A stretch of DNA of 64,000 nucleotides, taken from Lachnospiraceae bacterium (GTDB lineage: Bacteria; Bacillota; Clostridia; Lachnospirales; Lachnospiraceae). Of the stretch, positions 56,127 to 64,000 are shown piece after piece. The notes under the pieces were generated by a model that was not told the DNA's origin, ran no database searches, and was given only the letters and a program-made list of their open reading frames with translations. A program made the position numbers and the translations under genes. The stretch covers positions 1-64,000 of the forward strand of contig SVDY01000003.1 of NCBI GenBank assembly GCA_015057665.1, read 5' to 3'. Numbering within the stretch: position 1 is the stretch's first letter; each line of letters begins with the position of its first letter.

Positions 56127-57467
56127 TTAGATGACGTTAAAATATTTCCATTTTCCGGATGTAAATCTGGTTGCAAAGAAAATCGTTTTTACTATCCAGT
56201 CAACGCACATAGCAAGAGCAATGCCGATTACTCCCCAGTTGAAAAGGACACTGAAAAGATAGGATAGGGTTAAACGGACAAGTACGGTAGACAAAATGGA
56301 AACAAGCATAGTATAGCGTACATCTCCGGCAGCACGGAGCCCGTTGCTGAGTGCACCTGTAAAAGGAAAGGTTAACGCATTAAAAATATTATGGATCAAC
56401 ACAAGAATGAGAATTAAATTCTTTGTTTCTTCGTTCAGAGCGTATAAACGTAAAAATAACGGTGTGAATAAAAAGATTAATACATTCCAGAATACAGATA
56501 GCAGAATGGTAATTTTTAATAGTTTTCTATAATAATATTCTGCTGCTTCTATATTTTTCTGCCCCATACATTGCCCGATTACAGTGATAAAAACAGGAGC
56601 CATGGCCAGACCGGCAAGTGCGGCTAATGACCAAATTGTTTGTGCAACACCATTAGCGGCGATTTGATATGTTCCAAATAGGGCGACGATACTGCTAAGT
56701 GCAACTTTAACTAATTGAAAAATACCATTTTCAACTCCATTAGGAATAGCAATTCGTAATATATTTTTAATCATGTTACCGTTCCAGGAAAGTATATATT
56801 TCCAATGATAGGAAACGGAGTTGTTCGTTTTAAAGCAAAGCACAGTGATAACAACAGCCGAAAAGACTCTGGCAATAAAAGAAGGGTAGGCAACTCCGGC
56901 AACTCCGGCTTTAAAGACGAACACTCCGAGTAGATTTCCAACTATGTTAATAATATTAGAAATGACAGAAATGTACATAGCTGTTTTTGTGTCCCCGAAA
57001 CTGCGGAACATTGATATTCCGGCATTATAAATTGCAATAGCAGGATAAGAGTATGCTGATATACGCAGATAGACAACGCATGCATTCATAACGTCGGCTT
57101 CCACTTGACCGAACATAATTTTTAGTATTGGTTTGTCTGCGATAAGAATAATAAAAGAGAGTATAATTGCAAAACTACATGAAAAAGAGAGCAGTCGGCT
57201 TGCTGCTTCACCGGCTTGTTCTTTTTTCCCTTTACCAATATATTGACTGATTACAACGGCTCCGCCGGATGCCAGTGCGGAGAAGAGATAAATAAATATT
57301 GTATTAAATTGATTTACGAGAGAAACACCGGAAATGGCTGCTTCACCGGCATAACTTACTATGATTGTGTCGGCAAGACCTACTAACATGACCAATAACT
57401 GTTCAAAAAATAATGGAATGACCATGTTTTTTAAATCTTGATTTGTAAACAAAAGTTGTTGTTTCAT
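56127..57467 (-). CDS. MATE family efflux transporter
   Basis: 446 residues, second MATE protein of the window, about 12 TM. FTNQDLKNMVIPLFFEQLLVMLVGLADT and ALASGGAVVISQYIGKGKK mirror the one at 45686. AAGGTGA precedes ATG 57467; a GTG at 57476 is in frame but lies in the binding site. Forty-three bases after the LysR gene, so probably regulated by it. Confidence 0.88.
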   Translation of the reverse strand: MKQQLLFTNQDLKNMVIPLFFEQLLVMLVGLADTIIVSYAGEAAISGVSLVNQFNTIFIYLFSALASGGAVVISQYIGKGKKEQAGEAASRLLSFSCSFAIILSFIILIADKPILKIMFGQVEADVMNACVVYLRISAYSYPAIAIYNAGISMFRSFGDTKTAMYISVISNIINIVGNLLGVFVFKAGVAGVAYPSFIARVFSAVVITVLCFKTNNSVSYHWKYILSWNGNMIKNILRIAIPNGVENGIFQLVKVALSSIVALFGTYQIAANGVAQTIWSLAALAGLAMAPVFITVIGQCMGQKNIEAAEYYYRKLLKITILLSVFWNVLIFLFTPLFLRLYALNEETKNLILILVLIHNIFNALTFPFTGALSNGLRAAGDVRYTMLVSILSTVLVRLTLSYLFSVLFNWGVIGIALAMCVDWIVKTIFFATRFTSGKWKYFNVI

Positions 57468-57510
57468 TAGGATCACCTTGAAAAATATAGTATGTATTTG
57501 AAAATAGGTT

Positions 57511-58377
57511 TTATATATTTTCCTTGAGTTGTTCTATAAATTTTCTGGAAGCATTGGATAATAAAGCATCTTTTTTCCATACAAGTACAGAGCCGGTCTT
57601 TAATGCCGGTTTTAAAGGAATGAAAGTTAAATCTTCAAAGTCTGCTTCTAAATCCAGACATAATGCTGTACCCACATTATTTTTGACCATATTTGCAGCA
57701 TTCATCAAAAGGTTATAAGTTGCTGCTATTTCAAGCTGTTCATAGGAAGTGCCAAACCAATTTTTAAGTTCCTCCATAACCTGCAATCTTTGTGCAGTAA
57801 TGAGTGGAATGTGGAGTAGGTCGCGGGGGGAGACAGAAAATTTTTGAGATAGAGGTGAGTCTGATTTGACTAAAATTCCCCAGCGTTCCTGCTTCGGCAT
57901 GTGCAGATAAGAATAGGTGCTGATATCTACTGGTTTTGTAAGTAGTCCCATATCTAATAAACCCGCATCTAATTTTTCTTTAATTTCATCGGCAGCAGAA
58001 CTGAAAATCTTAAACTGCACATTGGGATATTGTTTACGAAAATTAGCCATGTTTTGGGAGATTAAAGTCATACTTTTTGTTTCGCCGCAACCAATAGAAA
58101 TTGTGCCGACAAGTTCCTCTTTGATTGTTTGCAGATCTTGATGAGTTTTTTCTGTGAGTGAAAGAATTTCCTGAGCTCTCTTTTTTAAAAGTAAGCCTTC
58201 TTTTGTTAAAAGAAGCTGTCGTTTCTCTTGATAAAACAAAGTAACGCCAAGCTCGGCTTCTAATTGTTTTAATTGTCTTGATAAAGTAGGTTGTGTAATA
58301 TGGAGACGTTCAGCTGCATGAGTAATGTTTTTTTCTTCAGAAACGGTTAAAAAATATCGTAAAATGCGCAATTCCAT
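57511..58377 (-). CDS. LysR family transcriptional regulator
   Basis: 288 residues. N-terminal winged HTH (MELRILRYFLTVSEEKNITHAAERLHITQPTLSRQLK) and a two-lobed co-inducer domain. The frame opens 23 codons earlier, but AAAGGAG before ATG 58377 sets the start. Same strand and just upstream of the MATE gene, so it likely controls the operon it belongs to, unlike most LysR genes, which are divergent from targets. Confidence 0.9.
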   Translation of the reverse strand: MELRILRYFLTVSEEKNITHAAERLHITQPTLSRQLKQLEAELGVTLFYQEKRQLLLTKEGLLLKKRAQEILSLTEKTHQDLQTIKEELVGTISIGCGETKSMTLISQNMANFRKQYPNVQFKIFSSAADEIKEKLDAGLLDMGLLTKPVDISTYSYLHMPKQERWGILVKSDSPLSQKFSVSPRDLLHIPLITAQRLQVMEELKNWFGTSYEQLEIAATYNLLMNAANMVKNNVGTALCLDLEADFEDLTFIPLKPALKTGSVLVWKKDALLSNASRKFIEQLKENI

Positions 58378-58456
58378 GGGATTTCTCCTTTTTCTTTTCA
58401 TTGTAGCAAGAAAAAGTTGATGCATCAATGAAGGATGTGGTTTCAATAATATGGGA

Positions 58457-58491
58457 GAAAGAGCAGAGACAAATTTTGTCCATGCTCTTTC
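58457..58491 (-). terminator. Hairpin after the GH1 gene
   Basis: GAAAGAGCA pairs with TGCTCTTTC and inner GACAAA/TTTGTC; T-poor tail. Probable end of the beta-glucoside operon. Confidence 0.6.
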
Positions 58492-58521
58492 AGGAAGATT
58501 AATATTGAGTTGAGGATTACT

Positions 58522-59940
<1,419 letters not shown>

Positions 59941-61824
59941 CTATCTAGTTACTTGAATCAGTTCCATACCTGTTGTAACGTTTCCTGTTGTCAGTAGTTT
60001 AACATCGCTGTATTCATCCGTGTTTGTAACGATGACCATTGTCTGCGTAGAATAACCATCTGCTACAATACCATTTCGATCAAAAGTAACAAGTTTCTGA
60101 CCGGCAGATACGGTGTCGCCCTGTTTTACGTGAGCTTCAAAGTGTTTACCGTTTAATTCTACAGTATCGATACCTATATGAACTACGATTTCCATACCAT
60201 CAGTGGATTTGATGCCTATAGCATGATGAGTAGGGAATAAAGTTGCTATTGTTCCGGAAAAAGGTGCAGTTACGATGTTGTCGGATGGAACAATCACACA
60301 GCCCTTACCAAGTGCCTCTGAAGCAAAAGCTTCATCCTTTGCTTGGTTTAAAGGGAGAACTTCGCCTGTTACAGGTGCGGCAGCAATCCCTTCTGTTGAA
60401 GAAGAATTAGTTGTAATAGTATTTTCACTATTATTTACGAGGTTTTTTTTTAAGTTGTCCTTTTTTTCAAAGCGGACACTCAGCACATATGTTAAAACGC
60501 CGGTTACAACGCAGCCGATGATGATGGCAATAATGATGTTGTAGAAATAAGTCATTGTATTATCGCCAATATAAAGAAGAACTGCAGGTAAACCGGAAGA
60601 GCCGGTTGCAAAACGATGAGTATGTGTAAGGCCGGCATAGAGACCACCGCATGCACCACCAATCATAGCAGAGATTAAAGGATACTTTTTAGGAAGGTTG
60701 ATACCGTAAAGGATAGGCTCTGTAATACCCATGTATGCGGTGATAGAACCGGATGCAGCAGTCTGTTTTGTGTCTTTGTCCTTTGTGCGGAGTGCTACAA
60801 CAAGACCTGCTGTTGCCTGACACATGTTAGAGATAACGCAACCAGGACCAAAGATACTGTCATAACCGAGCTGGGACATCTGCATAACACCTAATGGTGC
60901 AACACCATTGTGGATACCGAACATAACCATAACAGGGAGGAGGCCACCGATAAGAATAGCAGGAGCCCAACTTGCATTTACACTTAAGAAGGTAAAGAAT
61001 TTAGCCAGATATCCGCCAAGAATACTTCCGATAGGTCCTAAAACAGAGAATGCTAAAGTTCCCATGATTAAGAACGTAAGCATTGGAACGAATACGAGTT
61101 CCACAGATTTTGGGATTCTCTTTTTTAAGAATTTCTCAATAAAAGACTGTGCAAAAATTACCAAAATAATAGGAATTACGCTTGAAGCATAGCCTGCAAG
61201 TGTAAATGGAATCACTCCGAAGAAATGAACCGGTTCACCAGCGGATACAAGAGCTGTCCAGTTTGGATGAAGCATCATTGCGGCTACACCGGCAGCAAGG
61301 ATTGGGTTACATTTTAATTTCTGTGCCTGTGAAAATGCTAAAAGAATTGGAAGGAAGTAGAATACTCCATCCGCAAATACATTCAGCATGTAGTAAGTCT
61401 GGGAAGAGGTGTCGATTAATTTGAACACAACAAGAAGTGCCATAACTGCTTTTACCATACCAGCACCGGATAAGGCAGGAATGATTGGCTGGAAAGTGCC
61501 GGCAACGAAATCAATTACGGTTTCTGCAATATTCTTTTTCTCTCCTGTATTTGAAGAAACGGCATTTTTGTTTGTATCAACCAATTTTTCGACTTCTTCG
61601 AATACATCTGCAACATGTGTTCCGATTACTACCTGGTATACGCCAGCATTAATGATAACTTTTGTTACACCTTTTGTTGCTTCTAAAGCAGCGGTGTCTG
61701 CAATTTTCTCATCAGCAAGAGTAAAACGTAATCTTGTTTGGCAATGGCGCACATGATTAATGTTTTCTTTACCGCCGACCAGTTTTACAATATCGGCAGC
61801 CAGTGATTCATATTTTTTGCTCAT
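59941..61824 (-). CDS. bglP: PTS beta-glucoside transporter EIIBCA
   Basis: 627 residues, domain order IIB (1-85, phospho-Cys28 in HVRHCQTRLRF), IIC (about 105-455, ten TM, GITEPILYGINLP), linker, IIA (about 490-627, phospho-His549 in VVHIGIDTVEL). Imports and phosphorylates beta-glucosides. Good GGAG site. Confidence 0.93.
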   Translation of the reverse strand: MSKKYESLAADIVKLVGGKENINHVRHCQTRLRFTLADEKIADTAALEATKGVTKVIINAGVYQVVIGTHVADVFEEVEKLVDTNKNAVSSNTGEKKNIAETVIDFVAGTFQPIIPALSGAGMVKAVMALLVVFKLIDTSSQTYYMLNVFADGVFYFLPILLAFSQAQKLKCNPILAAGVAAMMLHPNWTALVSAGEPVHFFGVIPFTLAGYASSVIPIILVIFAQSFIEKFLKKRIPKSVELVFVPMLTFLIMGTLAFSVLGPIGSILGGYLAKFFTFLSVNASWAPAILIGGLLPVMVMFGIHNGVAPLGVMQMSQLGYDSIFGPGCVISNMCQATAGLVVALRTKDKDTKQTAASGSITAYMGITEPILYGINLPKKYPLISAMIGGACGGLYAGLTHTHRFATGSSGLPAVLLYIGDNTMTYFYNIIIAIIIGCVVTGVLTYVLSVRFEKKDNLKKNLVNNSENTITTNSSSTEGIAAAPVTGEVLPLNQAKDEAFASEALGKGCVIVPSDNIVTAPFSGTIATLFPTHHAIGIKSTDGMEIVVHIGIDTVELNGKHFEAHVKQGDTVSAGQKLVTFDRNGIVADGYSTQTMVIVTNTDEYSDVKLLTTGNVTTGMELIQVTR

Positions 61825-61908
61825 TTGTACTTTTCTCCTTTTTCATTTAACACGCTGATTACCCAGAGAGAAGACCGGTCATTTCAAGAGTTCTTTGTGT
61901 TGAAGAAA

Positions 61909-61937
61909 ATATAACAATTTTATGGTTGAATTTTCAA
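61909..61937 (-). promoter_or_regulatory. Promoter of the beta-glucoside operon
   Basis: On the minus strand TTGAAA (61932-61937), 17 bp, TTATAT (61909-61914). Upstream is an inverted repeat (61953-61969). Confidence 0.6.
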
Positions 61938-61952
61938 TGCGGTTTGGACAGA

Positions 61953-61969
61953 GTGAAAAAAAGTTTCAC
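61953..61969. promoter_or_regulatory. Inverted repeat, candidate RpiR operator
   Basis: GTGAAA-N5-TTTCAC, perfect arms, 15 bp upstream of the putative -35. Placement suits an RpiR activator or repressor; specific binding is inferred. Confidence 0.45.
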
Positions 61970-62013
61970 GAAATTTGTCTGATTCTAGGGGGGAAAATGA
62001 AAAAAGATGCTAT

Positions 62014-62898
62014 TTAATCTAACATTTCCTTAAGACAGGCCTTTCTTCCGTATTCAAGAACTTTGGAGGTACGTACTTTATGAACGTAATTGGCTTCATA
62101 ATCTCTGTTAAAACAGCAAGAAAAAAGAACGTTTAAAACATAATGAATAGATTCTTCTGTGGAAAAATTAGATATTTTAGTATACAAATGTTCTCTTGAT
62201 GAGATTGTAAGTACACAGTCTGCATGTTGACGGAGATAATTATTGCCGCCACTGGTGATTCCAATGATGGGTACTTTCTGTTCTTTCAATGTTTTAATTT
62301 GTTTCAGATACTCTAATGTTTCGTTATTTCCGGCATAGGAAATAATAATTGCACAATCCGAAGAGGTCTGACCGTATGCGGTAACACCAACTTCGCCGCT
62401 TTTGGCAATAGCTGCTTCTTTGCCTATAGTAAGCAGTTTTCTGCGAAACAGTTCCCCAAGATAGATGTTTGGGCTTGCACCATAGATGACCACTTTTTTG
62501 GCTCGTATAATGTAATTGACAGCCCGGCCGAGCATATTTAAATCAAGTTGATTTTCGGTGTCTTCGATACTCTCTATCTGTACCTTCTTTATTTTGGTTA
62601 AAATGGTTTTCATAGAATCTTTTTCGGAAAATGGGAAGTTGACGTCTACAGCATTATCATATTTTTCCTGATGACGCATTTCGGAAACAAAATCATGAAT
62701 GAAATCTTTCCATCCCTGATAACCTAAAGTTTTTGCAAAACGGGTTACAGTTGCTTTTGAAGTAAATGTAGCTTCAGCTATATCCTGGATTTTATATGTG
62801 TGAAGATTCTTTTGTTCTTGTAATACATATTCTGCGACTGTATGCCGGGCATCTTTATAAAGCATGGCGATTTCTTCAATTCTCTGAATCAGGTACAT
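62014..62898 (-). CDS. MurR/RpiR family transcriptional regulator
   Basis: 294 residues. N-terminal HTH (about 20-70, TFTSKATVTRFAKTLGYQGWKDF) and a SIS domain (about 125-255) that senses a sugar phosphate: AKKVVIYGASPNIYLGELF and AIIISYAGNNETLEYL. It lies upstream of bglP on the same strand and likely controls the operon in answer to a phospho-glucoside. GGAGG precedes the ATG. Confidence 0.9.
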   Translation of the reverse strand: MYLIQRIEEIAMLYKDARHTVAEYVLQEQKNLHTYKIQDIAEATFTSKATVTRFAKTLGYQGWKDFIHDFVSEMRHQEKYDNAVDVNFPFSEKDSMKTILTKIKKVQIESIEDTENQLDLNMLGRAVNYIIRAKKVVIYGASPNIYLGELFRRKLLTIGKEAAIAKSGEVGVTAYGQTSSDCAIIISYAGNNETLEYLKQIKTLKEQKVPIIGITSGGNNYLRQHADCVLTISSREHLYTKISNFSTEESIHYVLNVLFSCCFNRDYEANYVHKVRTSKVLEYGRKACLKEMLD

Positions 62899-63037
62899 CG
62901 TATTACCTCCGCATTATAGAAAAAAGGATGAGATAGATAATTCATATGTATATTTTAGCGCTTGTTTCGTTGGGGTGTCTAATGCCTGAAATGAATGGAG
63001 AAGAATGCCTGGGAGGTATAAATAGAAGTTGTGACAA

Positions 63038-63183
63038 TTAACAATATTTTTCTAAAAATTCATTCATGTTGAGGATTTCCGGAGATGAAATATCAAGAAC
63101 AAGAAAGTCTTTGTCTCCGGTAAGGAATACATCGATATTTTCAAGAATGGCTGTTGCCAGAATAGGATAGTCTTTACGATTAT
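63038..63183 (-). pseudogene. C-terminal remnant of a PIN-domain toxin gene
   Basis: An open minus-strand frame of about 47 codons ends in TAA and has no start codon. Its translation includes DYPILATAILENIDVFLTG and DKDFLVLDISSPEIL, ending MNEFLEKYC. This is the C-terminal half of a PIN (VapC/TIGR00305-like) RNase toxin, with the final acidic residues D-x-x-LTGDKDF. The N-terminal half and any antitoxin gene are absent, so it is inactive. Confidence 0.65.
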
Positions 63184-63254
63184 ATTATATGTATTGGAAG
63201 AGAAAAAATAATGGAAAAAACAAGAAAATTCAAAGAATTAGTAATTGCTCATCC

Positions 63255-63283
63255 TTGACAAAAACCATCCGCTTCAATATAAT
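63255..63283 (+). promoter_or_regulatory. Strong sigma-A promoter of tyrS
   Basis: TTGACA (63255-63260), 17 bp, TATAAT (63278-63283). Confidence 0.85.
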
Positions 63284-63289
63284 AAGTAC

Positions 63290-63636
63290 AGTTTCATAAA
63301 ACCAAAAGGCTTTGATAAGACCAAGTAATAAGAAGGGAAACCAACAGAGAGTAACCGGCTGCTGAGAGGTGCGGGGGAAGCTTCTTATGAATACCTCTTT
63401 GAGCTGCACACCGAACGCATTGGTGAATTTAATTCTCAAGTATTTGAGATGAAGTGCTGATATCAGTAGGCTGTGACGTAAGGCATGCGTTATTTGTCCC
63501 CGCTATAACCTGATTGATATAATAATCGGAACGTAGTGGCTGAGGCAGGCAGTGTGAGCTGTCTGTAAAGTAAGGTGGTAACACGTAAGCTATGGCTTTC
63601 GTCCTTATAGTTATATGAGGATGAAAGTCTTTTTTA
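63290..63636 (+). promoter_or_regulatory. T-box riboswitch (tyrosine)
   Basis: Leader of about 350 nt before tyrS. Stem I starts near 63296 (AAGGGAAACC, AGAGAGTAACC) and its specifier loop reads GAA-TAC-C (TAC at 63392-63394), a Tyr codon. The T-box bulge is AAGGTGGTAACACG (63572-63585); TGGT complements the ACCA end of tRNA-Tyr. A terminator follows (63594-63636), pairing GGCTTTCGTCCT with AGGATGAAAGTC plus T6. Uncharged tRNA-Tyr should prevent termination. Confidence 0.9.
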
Positions 63637-63770
63637 ATTCTATAAGAAACTTTGTTTCTATAGAATTAAAATGCTCCGCATGGATCGCACTGCGGCGGAG
63701 CAGAAACATGTCGCCTGGCGACCCGCCGCAGGCGAGTGTCTCGCAAGCGAGACACTATGTTCTGTAATAG
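63637..63770. repeat. Palindromic repeat between T-box and tyrS, copy 2
   Basis: Starts with TTCTATAAGAAACTTTG and TATAGAA, then GC-rich palindromes (GCTCCGC/GCGGAGC and others) and AGTGTCTCGCAAGCGAGACACT (hairpin 63736-63755) with TATGTTCTGTAAT. The last part matches the 49144 copy; the first part matches ATTCTATAAGAAACT at 340-354. Confidence 0.6.
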
Positions 63771-63843
63771 AAAGCGACCTGTTGCAGACATTCATTCTCG
63801 CAGGAACAATCATTATTTATAGAAGAAAAAGGAGTACAAAACA

Positions 63844-64000
63844 ATGACAATCTATGACGAACTGGTTGCCCGCGGTCTTATCGCCCAGGTAACAGATGAA
63901 GAAGAAATCAAAGAATTAATCAACAACGGGAAAGCAACATTCTACATCGGTTTTGACCCGACAGCAGACAGCTTACACGTAGGTCATTTCATGGCGTTAT
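63844..64000 (+). CDS. tyrS: Tyrosyl-tRNA synthetase, 5' part
   Basis: The first 52 codons are present; the gene runs off the window. [21 protein letters not shown] start and the class I HIGH-like motif HVGH in [19 protein letters not shown] precedes the ATG. Controlled by the upstream T-box. Confidence 0.95.
   Translation, partial: MTIYDELVARGLIAQVTDEEEIKELINNGKATFYIGFDPTADSLHVGHFMAL

Noticed and set aside
61825..62013. LicT-type RAT antiterminator leader upstream of bglP
   Set aside because: No terminator with overlapping RAT-like sequence is visible; the RpiR regulator and palindrome explain the region better.
63230..63439. 69-codon minus-strand frame
   Set aside because: Lies antisense to the tyrS promoter and T-box stem I.

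Overview
The window is chromosomal DNA from a low-GC, spore-forming Firmicute. The gene content points to Lachnospiraceae, possibly a Blautia-like genus, although genus is only an inference. Supporting signs are spoVG, the long (394 aa) Clostridia-type PRPP synthetase, the archaeal/eukaryal-type ProS, an enlarged L17 (178 aa), a KOW RNA-binding gene between map and infA, a zinc-binding S14 and a small cysteine-rich protein resembling DUF6472. I see no prophage, IS element, CRISPR array, rRNA or tRNA gene. Most of the window is core chromosome.

Layout. 0-6 kb: the end of the ATP synthase operon (atpC), a YwmB-like gene, a methyltransferase, a large exported protein with a C39-like C-terminus, and TraX. 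6-20 kb: PBP1A, prs, dnaI/dnaD with a DnaA-box cluster beside their promoter, murC, spoVG, a GtrA/GT2 pair, proS, cca, an rRNA-methyltransferase-like gene and a zinc-ribbon protein. 20.5-37.5 kb: the S10-spc-alpha ribosomal supercluster from rpsJ to rplQ, with secY, adk, map, infA and rpoA. 37.7-45.5 kb: YhhN, M42 peptidase, ecfA1-ecfA2-ecfT, truA, an esterase, rplM-rpsI. 45.7-57.5 kb: two MATE transporters, a DUF1576 membrane protein, trmO, greA, an NSS transporter, mutY, an MBL hydrolase and tcdA. 57.5-63 kb: LysR, then a beta-glucoside operon (RpiR regulator, BglP PTS, GH1). 63-64 kb: a degraded PIN gene, a tyrosine T-box and the 5' end of tyrS.

How it works together. The ribosomal supercluster is punctuated by internal regulatory DNA: a structured leader before rpsJ, a multi-hairpin insertion between rpsH and rplF, a terminator after secY, a promoter lying inside a terminator loop before rpmJ, and a structured leader with its own strong promoter before rpsM. 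rplM-rpsI has another strong promoter and a folded leader. Convergent gene pairs are separated by bidirectional hairpins, two of which (5097-5184 and 47103-47174) share an unusual long-arm design with a similar inner stem.

No obvious new multi-protein system is present. The points most worth following are non-coding: the rpsH-rplF element, the DnaA-box array, the r-protein leaders and the dispersed hairpin families. Many start codons given here were reassigned from the longest open frame using ribosome-binding sites.
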